A stretch of DNA of 64,000 nt from Vulcanimicrobiota bacterium (GCA_027459645.1 DAIDHQ010000040.1:124001-188000), one strand, 5' to 3'; numbered from the stretch's first letter, positions 1-9,925 are shown. Numbers and translations are program-made. Notes: generated by a model not told the origin, from the letters alone.

Positions 1-1293
1 TGCCCTGGGAAAGTCCGCGGACACCGCGTCGGCTGCCGCGCCGCCGCCCCACGCCGTAGCGGCGGCATAAATCACGGGATACCACGTCGCTTCATAGAGC
101 GTCTCGCCGTCGTCGTGCCAAACGGTTTGAAAGAGCCCAAGCACGTGCGATGCGATGCCTTCGGTGATAAAGCGGCGCTCGTTCGGCAGCGCGGTCTTCA
201 GATCGGGAAAGATCTCGTTCCAATTGTTCGCGCCAGGCGCGACCATTTGATCGAAGCCGCCCGAAGCGATAAGGTCGATGAACCGCCGGTAGGACGGGCG
301 CGAGTCGTAATGCCAGTTCACGATCACCGCGTTCTTCGGGATCGATTTCATGATCGACGGATCGTTTTCGATGCCGTCGTCCCAAAGCATGACGCGCGAC
401 GGCGCGACGAGCTTGGCCATCGCGCGAACGTGCGCCGCATACACCGCCGAACGGCCCCCGTGCTGCGCGACGTAGGCGGCAGTGGTCCCCTCACCGAGCG
501 TCGCCGTTTCGTCGGATCCGATGTGAAAGAACGGCACGCTACCGACGGCCGCGCGTTCTTGCGAGATGATGCGCGCGAGATATGCCTGCCCGAGCGAGCT
601 CGCCGGCGAGATGAGATACCCGTGCGGAAAATCCGCCGCCGAGGCGTATTGCTCGACGCGCAGGGTGTTGTGCATGTGCGCGAACGTCTGCTGTTCGGGA
701 ATGAACGTGACGTGGAATCGCGCGGCATAGACCTTCAGTTCGTGAAGTTGTGCCGGCGTGATGCCGTCCAGCGGCGCGGGCAGCGGATCGGTCGGGCTCA
801 AAAACACGTGTTCCATGTACGGTGAGTAGCCGTTCATCTTGAACGCGGCGATCGTACGAATGCGTTCCTTGAAGTAGCGCATCGTCGGCAACGGTCCGCG
901 CGACACGTCGTCGGAGAGCACGCGCCAGCGCATGTGCGGCGCATCGGTAATGGTTGCGCATGGGAGTCGCCACGCGCCGTTCGCGCGTTGCGGAAGCTGC
1001 GCGAGCGTCATCGCCGCGTAAAAAACGCCATCGGCGTCGGAGGCCGCGATCGACGTTCCGGAGGCATCAACGCGCAGACGATAGCCCTGCGGCGCAATCG
1101 AGGCGTCTTTCACGATGCGGATCGGCTGCCGGGACGAAACGACGCCCAGGGCGTGCCAGCGCTCTTCGAGTTCCTCGCGGGCGCCGGCGTCGAGTGCGCT
1201 TACGGCGGGAACCGCGGCGGTGCAGAGACCGGGAACGATCGAAGCTGGACGAGGAACGACCGCGATGGCGGCAAGTGCGATGGCCCCGAGCAT
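1..1293 (-). CDS. Glycoside hydrolase family 20-like (beta-N-acetylhexosaminidase-like) protein, 3' end truncated by window edge
   Basis: Manual minus-strand translation is open from ATG at 1293 to the window edge: MLGAIALAAIAVVPRPAS...; contains SVPFFHIGSDET, matching the GH20 H-x-G-[GS]-D-E motif. Absent from the ORF track because no stop lies inside the window. Confidence 0.8.
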   Translation of the reverse strand, partial: MLGAIALAAIAVVPRPASIVPGLCTAAVPAVSALDAGAREELEERWHALGVVSSRQPIRIVKDASIAPQGYRLRVDASGTSIAASDADGVFYAAMTLAQLPQRANGAWRLPCATITDAPHMRWRVLSDDVSRGPLPTMRYFKERIRTIAAFKMNGYSPYMEHVFLSPTDPLPAPLDGITPAQLHELKVYAARFHVTFIPEQQTFAHMHNTLRVEQYASAADFPHGYLISPASSLGQAYLARIISQERAAVGSVPFFHIGSDETATLGEGTTAAYVAQHGGRSAVYAAHVRAMAKLVAPSRVMLWDDGIENDPSIMKSIPKNAVIVNWHYDSRPSYRRFIDLIASGGFDQMVAPGANNWNEIFPDLKTALPNERRFITEGIASHVLGLFQTVWHDDGETLYEATWYPVIYAAATAWGGGAAADAVSADFPRA

Positions 1294-1365
1294 ATGCCCG
1301 GCGTTAGTCGTGCTTCAAATCACTTCCCGCCAGGTAGCGGACCGGAGCGAACGGAACGAGCAACC

Positions 1366-2187
1366 ATGAAGACGCAGACGGCGATCGCCGCACTTGGCGC
1401 CCTAACGTTGCTGCTTTCCGCCGCGGCGAGCGGCGCGGTCGACAAACAGCTCGAGAACATGCACGGCAGCGTCCGCTATCAAACGGGGAAAGCGATACAC
1501 GCTCTCGCGCCCAACGCCACCACCTCGCTTGCGGACAAGGATTACGCCATCACCGGAAGCGCCTCGCTTGCGGCCGTCGGGCTTCCCGATAGCTCGCGCG
1601 TGCTCGTCGGTTCCGACAGCAAAGTGCAGCTGGCATTTTTCGATCAAGCGGAGGGAACGACCGCGAAGTTCCTGGTGTTCAACGGCAAGGTGCGTTTCAT
1701 CGTCCAGCACCCCGCCGGCGCCAAAGCCGACTATACGTTCAAGACGGCGACCGCGAGCATCGCCGTTCGCGGTACGGAAGGCGACATCGAAACGACCAAG
1801 GACCAAGTGCGCGTCAACGTTTACGAAGTCTGCGACGCAAGCGAGCCCGTCGTGGTGACCACAAAAGACGGGAAGAGCTTCCAATTGATGCCCGGACAGT
1901 CGCTGCTCGCGCAACTCGTTAACGGAGTCGTGCAAACCCAGGTGCAGCAGCTCACGCAGCAGATGATCGATCAATTCTCGCCCGATTTCGGCGTGCCGTC
2001 CAGCTGGGACGCAGCCAAAGGGCAGATCGTTGCCATGGCGCAGTCGCAGGGGCAGTCGGCGCTGGACAGCGCCACGGGCGGCTACGGCAGCCAGATCTCG
2101 AGCGCCCTGGGAGGCCTCTTCGGGAAGAAGAAAGCGACCCCGACGCCTTCACCGACGCCCAAATCGGATAGCTGTACGCATCCATAA
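1366..2187 (+). CDS. FecR domain-containing secreted protein
   Basis: Signal peptide MKTQTAIAALGALTLLLSAAASG, FecR-like core (ATASIAVRGTEGDIE...), Pro/Thr-rich C-terminus. Start taken at ATG 1366, not the longer ORF start. Confidence 0.8.
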   Translation: MKTQTAIAALGALTLLLSAAASGAVDKQLENMHGSVRYQTGKAIHALAPNATTSLADKDYAITGSASLAAVGLPDSSRVLVGSDSKVQLAFFDQAEGTTAKFLVFNGKVRFIVQHPAGAKADYTFKTATASIAVRGTEGDIETTKDQVRVNVYEVCDASEPVVVTTKDGKSFQLMPGQSLLAQLVNGVVQTQVQQLTQQMIDQFSPDFGVPSSWDAAKGQIVAMAQSQGQSALDSATGGYGSQISSALGGLFGKKKATPTPSPTPKSDSCTHP

Positions 2188-2238
2188 CCTAGCCGGACGG
2201 GTAAGCCGGCTGCTCCTGCGCGAAGATAGCCGGACGCC

Positions 2239-3315
2239 ATGGCTGCGCTCCTGATCGTCGTGGTCGCCGTTGCGACCGGGGCCGCGATCTACGCTTACGT
2301 CTACTTCAAGCGGTACGCGCTCGCGCGTCAGGAACACCGCCGGGTTATTGCGCTGTTCAGCCGGTACATGCCCCAGCCGGTTCTGGACGATCTTCTGGCC
2401 CGCAAGGATCCGCGGCTTTTCGAAGCGCGCGAGTATTACGCTACGATCCTTTGCGTGCGCATTCGCAACTTTGCGCTCTTCGCCGAGTCCCTTGCGCCCG
2501 AAGAGACGCTGCGCTATCTCAACGAGTTCTATACGATCGTCGGACAAGCCGTGCAGCGCCATCGCGGCTTCATCGAAAGCCTGCGCGGCGACACGGTCAA
2601 TGCGGTGTTCGGCGTCCTGGTCGAAGAGAAGTTTCAAGAAGAACGTGCGCTGCGCGCTGCGCTGGATATCATGCGGGTCGTGGGAGCTATGCGCGCGCGC
2701 TGGAAAGACCAAGGCCGCAAACCGCTCTCGGTCGGCATGGGGGTGAACTCCGGCAAGATCGTCGCGGGCGACACCGGCTACAAGGACCGGCGTGAATTTG
2801 CGATCATCGGCAATCCCGCGCAGGTCGCGGCTCGGTTGGAAGCGGCCTCTGAGGAGCTCAATGCCGCGATCATCGCATCGGAGAGCACGTACGAGGTCGT
2901 ACGCGAACTCTTCGTCGGCATTCCGACCTCGTCGATTCCGCTCAAGGGATTGCGCCGGTTGCAAAACGCCTACATCATTCGCGGCCTCACGCGCCGCGCG
3001 AGCGAAGACGACTTGCTGACGCTGCCATCGCAGCGCAGCTTTCAAAAAACCATCGTCCGCACGTACGAAACGCCCGAACCGCAAGCGGAACAGGCGACCG
3101 AGTACCTAGCGCCGGAAGCGCCGGCGGAAGCGCCTGCGCGCGTCGAAATCACGGCCGCGCAAGTTCCGGCGATCGACGAACGCGTGCGGGATTTCGGAAC
3201 CGGCTTCACGCATTTCTCGCGTCTCGACGACGACACGCCCGCACTTCCAGACACGCCGCCGATTGCAGGAACCTATGAAGACGATCAAGGCCCCCCCATA
3301 CAACTTCCGCCGTAA
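2239..3315 (+). CDS. Class III adenylate/guanylate cyclase-like domain protein with N-terminal TM segment (probably degenerate)
   Basis: N-terminal hydrophobic segment; cyclase fold signatures GFIESLRGDTVNAVFG and FAIIGNPAQVAARLEAAS. Confidence 0.75.
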   Translation: MAALLIVVVAVATGAAIYAYVYFKRYALARQEHRRVIALFSRYMPQPVLDDLLARKDPRLFEAREYYATILCVRIRNFALFAESLAPEETLRYLNEFYTIVGQAVQRHRGFIESLRGDTVNAVFGVLVEEKFQEERALRAALDIMRVVGAMRARWKDQGRKPLSVGMGVNSGKIVAGDTGYKDRREFAIIGNPAQVAARLEAASEELNAAIIASESTYEVVRELFVGIPTSSIPLKGLRRLQNAYIIRGLTRRASEDDLLTLPSQRSFQKTIVRTYETPEPQAEQATEYLAPEAPAEAPARVEITAAQVPAIDERVRDFGTGFTHFSRLDDDTPALPDTPPIAGTYEDDQGPPIQLPP

Positions 3316-3850
3316 CGCGCTCGTCGCACTCGCGCTCGCATGCGCGCTGACGCCGGCCACGGCGCGTGCTGCAACGATCCACGGAGAAACGACCGCATCG
3401 GTGGTGTGGGTCGACGCACCGTCGGCTGCGCCCGCACCCGGCGAAGCGTCGATGACGAATCACTTTCGTTCGTTCATTCCGCCGTTCATCGTAATTCCGG
3501 CCGGATCGTCGATACGTTTTCCGAATCAAGATCCGTTCTATCACAGCATCTACTCGACGTCGAAGGCCGACCCGTTCGATATCGGCTATTACGGCCCAGG
3601 CCCCGGAAAGCTTGTCACGTTTCAAAATCCCGGCATCGTCGAGGTGCACTGCCACATCCACGCGTTCATGCATGCGACGATCATCGTGGCCGACGGGCCC
3701 TACGCCGTCGCGAGCGGCGGCAGCTACTCGATCGCAAACGTTCCCGCCGGGAAGCTGGAATTGCATTCATGGGACGCTAAACGCGGCGAGCGTACCCGTA
3801 CCATCGACGTGCCGGCGAACGGTTCCGACGTTACGCTGGATCTGCACTAG
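3275..3850 (+). CDS. Cupredoxin/plastocyanin-like secreted protein
   Basis: Signal peptide; IRFPNQDPFYHSIYS and VEVHCHIHAFMHATIIV copper-site-like motifs (H...C-x-H-x-H...M). Confidence 0.75.
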   Translation: MKTIKAPPYNFRRNALVALALACALTPATARAATIHGETTASVVWVDAPSAAPAPGEASMTNHFRSFIPPFIVIPAGSSIRFPNQDPFYHSIYSTSKADPFDIGYYGPGPGKLVTFQNPGIVEVHCHIHAFMHATIIVADGPYAVASGGSYSIANVPAGKLELHSWDAKRGERTRTIDVPANGSDVTLDLH

Positions 3851-5081
3851 CTAGGCGCAGGCCCAAGCGCGGACCGAACTCGGTGACGACGACATCGGGT
3901 TTCGTCAGCACGCCGCCGTCGATCAGCTCGGCCGCGGCGGCGATGCATGTTGCATCCCATTGGACGCCCGCGCCCTCGCACAAGCGCGAACGCGCTTCTT
4001 CGATCGACAGCCCCTTCCGGTAGGGGCGATCCGTCGTCATGGCATCAAACGTATCGGCCACGGCGATAATGCGCGCGAGCAGTGGAATCGTTTCGCCGGA
4101 AAGACCCGCGGGATAGCCGCGGCCGTCCCATCGCTCGTGATGGTGCAGCACGCACGGAACGATGTGCGCCATCGCTTCGACCGGCCCGAGAATCTCTTTG
4201 GCGATGGTTGGATGTTGGCTGATGATCGCGCGCTCTTCCGGATCGAGCGGCCCGTTCTTCAGCAGCACCGCGTCGGGAATGCCGATCTTTCCGAGATCGT
4301 GCAACAGCGCGCTCCAACGCACGCGGTCTATTTCTTTTTTCGTCAAGTTCATGTGCCGCGCGATAAGGACCGAATACTCCGACACGCGCCGCGAGTGGCC
4401 GGCGGTGTAGGGATCGCGCTGATCGACGATGGCCGCCAAGCCTTCCATCGTCTGCAAGAACGTCGTTTCGGCTTGGCGTCGCCGCAAGTTCAGTTCTCGC
4501 TGCGCGGCGATCGCCAACGTCAGCAACGAAAGAAAGATCAGCGCACATGCGGCAACCGTGGCGGTGACGACGAACCGCGTTTCGCTTCCGGTTTGCGTGT
4601 CGAGTTGGCTCTCCGATACTTCGATCGCGGCGACGGCGAGATACCCGTTGCTCGTCGGCGATGCAAGCGGCACAAATACGGGAACGATCGACTCACCACT
4701 CGCCGTCTCTTGCGATCCCTGAACGATGTTCTGCTCGGCGATCGCGCGTTTCACCATCGCGGTTTCATCGGGCGCGAGGATCGGATCGAGCGGCGTGCCG
4801 TCGGGACGATAGAGGCGCACGCCGCGCACGAGCGACTGAAAATTCTCGACGTTGCGCACGGCCGAATCGACGCCGCGGCGGTCCGCTTCCGTGAACTGCC
4901 CCGAAAGCGCGTACTTATCGAGCGCGGGTTGCAGCGTCGCGCTTGCCTGGCCGACCGCGTTGAGAATCAAGTCACTGCGCAGCGCTTCAAGGTGCGTGCG
5001 CGCAAAGAGATACGAAAGCGCCGCCGACATTCCGATGACGGCGACGAGCAGCAAACCGGCAAAGCGCACGAGGAAACCCAT
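3831..5081 (-). CDS. HD-GYP domain protein with N-terminal membrane/sensor region
   Basis: HSRRVSEYS, LLHDLGKIGIPDAVL, HHERWDGRGYPAGLSGETIP, DTFDAMTTDRPYRKG are HD-GYP signatures. Confidence 0.9.
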   Translation of the reverse strand: MGFLVRFAGLLLVAVIGMSAALSYLFARTHLEALRSDLILNAVGQASATLQPALDKYALSGQFTEADRRGVDSAVRNVENFQSLVRGVRLYRPDGTPLDPILAPDETAMVKRAIAEQNIVQGSQETASGESIVPVFVPLASPTSNGYLAVAAIEVSESQLDTQTGSETRFVVTATVAACALIFLSLLTLAIAAQRELNLRRRQAETTFLQTMEGLAAIVDQRDPYTAGHSRRVSEYSVLIARHMNLTKKEIDRVRWSALLHDLGKIGIPDAVLLKNGPLDPEERAIISQHPTIAKEILGPVEAMAHIVPCVLHHHERWDGRGYPAGLSGETIPLLARIIAVADTFDAMTTDRPYRKGLSIEEARSRLCEGAGVQWDATCIAAAAELIDGGVLTKPDVVVTEFGPRLGLRLASADPA

Positions 5082-5090
5082 ATTCTCCCT

Positions 5091-5801
5091 TTATCGGAGC
5101 AATCGCGGCAGCGCGTCAGCGGCCGTGCTGCGAATCACGCAATTCACGCGGTCGCTGATCGCGGTCTCTTCCGGATTGATCTCGGCCACGTATGCCTCCC
5201 GCGAGGCATAGCGCGTGGCAAGGGCGGCCGCAGGATAGACGACGGCGCTCGTTCCGACCACCAGTATGACTTCCGCGCGGGCCGCCGCCTCGGCCGCCTC
5301 GCGCCAGGCCGCTTCCGGCAGCGGCTCGCCGAACCAGACGATGTCGGGACGCAGCATCCCGCCGCAGCCGTGCTCGATTTCCTGCAGGGGTAAGCCGGTT
5401 GCGTCGAGCGGCCGGCGTGCCCCGCATGCGTCGCAGCGCGCGGTACGCAGGCTGCCGTGAAGCTCCAGCAGGCGGCGGCTGCCGGCGCGCATGTGGAGCG
5501 AATCGACGTTCTGCGTCGCAAGCGTGAAATCGCTCGTGCGGCGTTCGAGTTCCGCGAGCGCGTAGTGCCCGGCGTTCGGGGCCGCCCGCCGGTGCGCGCC
5601 GTTGCGCTCGTTGTACCAGGTCCACACCAACTGCGGATTGCGCGCAAAGCCTTCGGGGGAAGCGAGTTCCTCCACGCGATGCGTTCGCCACATCCCGCCG
5701 ACGCCGCGAAACGTCGGCAAGCCGCTCTCCGCCGAAATGCCCGAGCCGGTCAGCACGAAAACCGAGCGAGCGCGTTCGAGGCGTTCGATCAATTCCTCCA
5801 T
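5091..5801 (-). CDS. cobB: SIR2-family NAD-dependent protein deacylase
   Basis: VLTGSGISAESGLPTFRG, TQNVDSLH, ELHGS, Cys-x2-Cys, VVGTSAVVYPAA. Confidence 0.88.
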   Translation of the reverse strand: MEELIERLERARSVFVLTGSGISAESGLPTFRGVGGMWRTHRVEELASPEGFARNPQLVWTWYNERNGAHRRAAPNAGHYALAELERRTSDFTLATQNVDSLHMRAGSRRLLELHGSLRTARCDACGARRPLDATGLPLQEIEHGCGGMLRPDIVWFGEPLPEAAWREAAEAAARAEVILVVGTSAVVYPAAALATRYASREAYVAEINPEETAISDRVNCVIRSTAADALPRLLR

Positions 5802-5873
5802 GAAGAATCCTTCGCGCTCGCGTTCGATCAATCTGCCGGGGGGTCCGGTACGTTGAGCGAGAAGGGGAGGTTC

Positions 5874-6410
5874 GTGGATCTCGATGCCGAGCATTTAATG
5901 ATGCGGGTGCGCGCACGCGACGCAAACGCATTGGAGACGCTCTACGACGCACATCATCGGCTGGTGTACGGCGTTGCGATGCGCATGCTCGGCGAGGTTT
6001 CCGCCGCTGAAGACGTGACTCAAGGCGTATTTCTCAAGGTGTGGTCGTCGCCCGAACTCTTTCGGGGCGGGAACTTTCCTGCATGGATCGTGCGCATGAC
6101 GCGCAATCGCTGCCTGGACGCCCTGCGCTCGCGCAACGCCCACCCGCAAACGGAACTTCCGGAGACGCTTCCGGAAGACACCGCGATCGAGGACGTCGCG
6201 TTTGCAAATCTGGATGCGCGCGCCGTTCGCAGCGCCTTGCAGGCTCTTCCGGCAGAGCAACGGGAGCCCATAGAACTGGGATTCTTCGGCGGCATAACGC
6301 ACGAAGAGATCGCGCGAAAGAGCAACGTTCCGCTCGGCACGATCAAGACGCGCATTCGCATGGGATTGAAAAAGCTTCGCACCGCCTTGGAAGGAGCCGT
6401 CTCGGCATGA
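5874..6410 (+). CDS. ECF-type RNA polymerase sigma factor
   Basis: GTG 5874 preceded by GGGGAGG; sigma-70 region 2 (EDVTQGVFLKVW...) and region 4 (ALPAEQREPIELGFFGGITHEEIARKSNVPLGTIKTRIRMGLKKLR). Confidence 0.9.
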   Translation: MDLDAEHLMMRVRARDANALETLYDAHHRLVYGVAMRMLGEVSAAEDVTQGVFLKVWSSPELFRGGNFPAWIVRMTRNRCLDALRSRNAHPQTELPETLPEDTAIEDVAFANLDARAVRSALQALPAEQREPIELGFFGGITHEEIARKSNVPLGTIKTRIRMGLKKLRTALEGAVSA

Positions 6411-7162
6411 CGGATACCCACGACGAGCTGCTCGACGACGTCGCCCTCTATGCGCTCGGCACGCTTGCCGCAGCAGACGCGCAACGCGTTCGCGATCATC
6501 TGCAAACCTGCGACACCTGTCGCGCGGAATACGAGGCCCTCGTCCCCGTCGTAGCTGCCTTAGGCACGTCGCAGGAAGCCTCTGCGGATGCCTCGTCCGG
6601 TTCGGTCGTGGCTTCACCGTTGATCAAAGCGCGCATCATGCGCGAGGTGCGCAAGAAGAAGCACGTCAGCAGCAACGGCCATCGCCGGCACCTGGTGTGG
6701 CCCGCATATGCGGTCGCAGCGGCATGTTTCGCTCTTGCGACTGCTTCCGTGCTCTATAACATTGCGCTCAACGATCGGCTGCATCAGGCGGAGATTCGGC
6801 TCGCGCACCAGTCGGTCGTGAACGAACGCGACGACTCGATGCTCTCGGACCTTGCGAACGTAAAGGCGCAGCGCGTGAGCGTCCCGGGTGGCGAAGTCGT
6901 CCGTTCGAACGGGCATCTGTATCTTGCAATGCACGACATGCCCGCCGCCCCCGACGGAAAGGTCTATCAAGCCTGGACGCTGCCCAAGGGTGCAAAGAAA
7001 ATGGTTCCCTCGGCGACGTTCGTTCCCGATAACCGCGGCGTCGCGCTCGTGCCGGTATCGAACGATGCGGTCAATACCGTTGCGGTAGCGGTGAGCATCG
7101 AGCCGCCCGGCGGAAGCAAACAGCCGACCAGCGCGCCCGTTTTTGTCGCGCACCTGGAGTAA
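6407..7162 (+). CDS. Anti-sigma factor (zinc-finger plus RskA-like C-terminal domain)
   Basis: ATGA overlap with sigma gene; H-x3-C-x2-C motif (HLQTCDTC), one TM helix, RskA-like C-terminus. Confidence 0.85.
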   Translation: MTDTHDELLDDVALYALGTLAAADAQRVRDHLQTCDTCRAEYEALVPVVAALGTSQEASADASSGSVVASPLIKARIMREVRKKKHVSSNGHRRHLVWPAYAVAAACFALATASVLYNIALNDRLHQAEIRLAHQSVVNERDDSMLSDLANVKAQRVSVPGGEVVRSNGHLYLAMHDMPAAPDGKVYQAWTLPKGAKKMVPSATFVPDNRGVALVPVSNDAVNTVAVAVSIEPPGGSKQPTSAPVFVAHLE

Positions 7163-7986
7163 TGATTCGCACGGAACCGCTTGCCGGCGGCCGCGAAGCC
7201 GTCGCGCTTGAATTTCTCGCGCGTGCGCCGTACGACAACGTCTTCCTGACCTACTTGGTGCTCTTCGATCGCGCCCCCACGACGCGTAAGGCGATCGTCG
7301 TCGCATCGGACGACCACGGGTCCGTCACCGGCGTAGCCTATTTCTCGCGGCAGGTCGTGCTTGCGGCCCATGACGACGCAACGATCGAAGCATTTGCGGC
7401 GATCGGACGGACGCGCGGTGACGAAAAGATGATCGTCGGGCCGAAGGAGCCGGTTGCAAAATATTGGGAACTCGTCGCCCGAGGACACGTTCCCCCGCGA
7501 GCCGTGCGCGAACGTCAATTCGTGATGAAACTGGATCGCTCGTCGCTTCGGCCGCATCCGGGAGACGTGATTGCCCGGCGCGCGCGTTTGGACGAATGGA
7601 CCGCAGTCGCCGATAATTCCGCGATGATGATCGCTCAGGAGCTCGATTACGACCCTCTGCGCACGTCGCCGGAGTTTACCTCCAACGTTCGTACGATGAT
7701 CGAGCGCGGGATGTGGTGGGTCGGTGAATCGCTCGGCCGCCTATGCTTCTTCTGCAACATCGGACCTTGGAGCGCGCAAACGGCGCAACTGCAAGGCATC
7801 TGGACGCCTCTGGAGTTGCGCGGCAAAGGACTCGCGACGGCCGCTCTCGCCGCCGTCTGCGAACGGCTGCTGCCGATGACGCCGACGCTCTCGCTCTACG
7901 TCAACGATTTCAACGAGCGCGCGATCGCGCTCTACGAACGCGTCGGCTTTTCGACCGTTTCCGAGTTTCGAACGCTGCTGTTTTAG
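7162..7986 (+). CDS. GNAT family N-acetyltransferase
   Basis: LQGIWTPLELRGKGLATAALAAVCERLL acetyl-CoA binding motif; LYVNDFNERAIALYERVGF. Confidence 0.85.
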   Translation: MIRTEPLAGGREAVALEFLARAPYDNVFLTYLVLFDRAPTTRKAIVVASDDHGSVTGVAYFSRQVVLAAHDDATIEAFAAIGRTRGDEKMIVGPKEPVAKYWELVARGHVPPRAVRERQFVMKLDRSSLRPHPGDVIARRARLDEWTAVADNSAMMIAQELDYDPLRTSPEFTSNVRTMIERGMWWVGESLGRLCFFCNIGPWSAQTAQLQGIWTPLELRGKGLATAALAAVCERLLPMTPTLSLYVNDFNERAIALYERVGFSTVSEFRTLLF

Positions 7987-8177
7987 CTTTCGTCCGGCCC
8001 GCGATGGTGAAGGTGGTCGCCGACGCTGTGAACTTCAGCCTCGACGGCCTGTTCGCCACGGGTAAGCATGGCGACGATCCAGCGAATCGTCGCGACGACC
8101 CCGATGACCGCAAAGACGAAGACGATGAAGAACAGCCACGCCGCGGTTTCGGCCACGTGTACGAGTGTGTGTTCCAT
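7983..8177 (-). CDS. Small membrane protein, hypothetical
   Basis: 64 aa with one strong hydrophobic helix. Confidence 0.45.
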   Translation of the reverse strand: MEHTLVHVAETAAWLFFIVFVFAVIGVVATIRWIVAMLTRGEQAVEAEVHSVGDHLHHRGPDES

Positions 8178-8218
8178 GCCGACCGCTTAGCGGCCGGAAG
8201 GTTACTTCCCTGGGTGCG

Positions 8219-8476
8219 CTACTGGCGAACGAGGTTCTTGCGCACGATCGCGTAGAGGATGCACAAGAAGGCCGCGAGGCGCAGCAAGTAGACCGCGGGC
8301 GTGCTTTCTTCCGGCGTGTTCATCCAGCTGAGCACGAAACGCTCGAGCGCCAAGATCAGAAATGCCAGTCCGAAGAATACGAACAGACCGTCCCTCGTGC
8401 GTCTGAACATCTGGAGGAAGAAAAACGCCGCGACCAGACACCCGGCCGCGATAACGCCGTTGAGAAAAAGATACAT
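8219..8476 (-). CDS. Small membrane protein (DUF5985-like)
   Basis: 85 aa with three hydrophobic segments; adjacent paralogue-like gene. Confidence 0.6.
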   Translation of the reverse strand: MYLFLNGVIAAGCLVAAFFFLQMFRRTRDGLFVFFGLAFLILALERFVLSWMNTPEESTPAVYLLRLAAFLCILYAIVRKNLVRQ

Positions 8477-8739
8477 CAGCGCACCGCCTCCGAGACCAGG
8501 CCGTAACAGAGGAGCAGGACGCCGACTGCTGCCGGAATCCCGCGCACCGGCGAAAGATCGGTATCCGTGGCGATCTTCAGATCGATGAAGAGCAGCGCAT
8601 TATTGATCGCGAAGCATCCAAAGCAAATCGCGCTCCACATCAAGAGGGGCACTCGGTTTCGAGCATAGGCGCGAGCGAGCAAGATCATGCAGATAAAGCT
8701 GGTCAGCATGCAGAGTAAATAGACGGCTTCAGCGATCAT
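8476..8739 (-). CDS. Small membrane protein (DUF5985-like)
   Basis: MIAEAVYLLCMLTSFICMILLARAYARN...; overlaps neighbour by 1 nt. Confidence 0.6.
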   Translation of the reverse strand: MIAEAVYLLCMLTSFICMILLARAYARNRVPLLMWSAICFGCFAINNALLFIDLKIATDTDLSPVRGIPAAVGVLLLCYGLVSEAVR

Positions 8740-9106
8740 TCTCGTCCTCCCACAGGCGAAACGCGTCGGCAAAGGAGCGGGCCGAATCGACGGCCGGCAT
8801 GTAAATGGCTTCGATCAAACGGACGCGCCGCACCGCGAACTCCCGCTCGAGTTCCTCGACGACTTCATCGTGCGGACCGGAGAGATAGGCGTACTCCTGC
8901 CGCTCGTCGCGCGCAACGAGTTTCGAACGTTCCAGATCCTGCAAGCGCGAGCAGGCCGAACGCGAGGAACGGCGCAGCTCTTCAGCAACCGCCTCGGCGC
9001 TCCATCGCTGCTCCGCATGGCCCTTCAATAGCACGAGAATCTCGACGTGCTCGACGCTTGGAATCGAGCGGCGCAGAAATGCTCGCAAACGTGGTGAGAG
9101 TTGCAA
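8729..9106 (-). CDS. Winged-helix DNA-binding-like protein
   Basis: WSAEAVAEELRRSSRSACSRLQDLERSKLVARDE resembles a wHTH; upstream gene of the small membrane pair. Confidence 0.55.
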   Translation of the reverse strand: MQLSPRLRAFLRRSIPSVEHVEILVLLKGHAEQRWSAEAVAEELRRSSRSACSRLQDLERSKLVARDERQEYAYLSGPHDEVVEELEREFAVRRVRLIEAIYMPAVDSARSFADAFRLWEDENDR

Positions 9107-9209
9107 AACTCCGTTACCCTTCGCGATGCCGCCAATGTTCCTTTTAACGCGGGGAAGGTCACAATTCGTCCGGAATTACTACTGTACTCATTGTAAGGAG
9201 CAAAACACC

Positions 9210-9914
9210 GTGCCGGCTCTCGCCCACATCCTCATGCATCTCTCGCTGTGCACCGCGATGGCCCACGCGCCGTCCGGAACGCACATGCAGGTAGAACTGC
9301 ACGCCCAGGATCGCACGGGGCGCTTGACGTTCGACCGGCAATTCACGCTGACGCACGAGGACAGCCGGACCCAGACCGTCGAGTTCGACGCGCCCTACGG
9401 CACGTATCGCGTTGCGATAACGGCGCCGCAATATGGTTGCAGCGCGGGAGACTTTCTCGTCTTTCTGCCGCCGCACTCGCGCAATATCAAGGAAACCCTG
9501 GTTCCCGGGCCGCCGCGCTGGCGCGAGCAAACGATCCTCTTGGGCACCGCTCCGCAATCATTTTTGTATTCCGAACCCACGTTCGTGCTGCTCGATGCAA
9601 AGACGAAATGCGGTCAAGAAATCGATTCGACCCAACAGTCGGACATCGATGTGGAATACGATCCCGATTCGTTCTACGTCAAGGTCTATCCGATGCCGGG
9701 CCAACAACCGAACTCATCGCTCGTCGCGCTGCAGATCGCGAGCAGCACCGGCGATTATCAGTACGTCAGCTTGAGAACGACGTATCCCGAGCCCTGGGCC
9801 GGCTGGCCGTACGAATACCAATTCAATTTGCCGCAAGGCGTGTTCGACAGCCTCGCAACGATGCACAAAGGCGTACTGCTCTGTCCGAAACTCTTTAAAA
9901 CCAGCGCCGGCTAA
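9210..9914 (+). CDS. Hypothetical secreted protein
   Basis: GTG 9210 preceded by TAAGGAG; N-terminal hydrophobic segment. Confidence 0.6.
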   Translation: MPALAHILMHLSLCTAMAHAPSGTHMQVELHAQDRTGRLTFDRQFTLTHEDSRTQTVEFDAPYGTYRVAITAPQYGCSAGDFLVFLPPHSRNIKETLVPGPPRWREQTILLGTAPQSFLYSEPTFVLLDAKTKCGQEIDSTQQSDIDVEYDPDSFYVKVYPMPGQQPNSSLVALQIASSTGDYQYVSLRTTYPEPWAGWPYEYQFNLPQGVFDSLATMHKGVLLCPKLFKTSAG

Positions 9915-9925
9915 CGGCGAGAATG

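Noticed and set aside
115-825. 236-aa plus-strand ORF at the left edge
   Set aside because: Shadow of the GH20-like gene on the minus strand, which carries a recognisable catalytic motif; the plus ORF is Arg-rich with no family motif.
3960-5393. 477-aa plus-strand ORF antisense to the HD-GYP and sirtuin genes
   Set aside because: High-GC antisense shadow; composition is Arg/Asp/His-rich and both opposite-strand genes have clear motifs.
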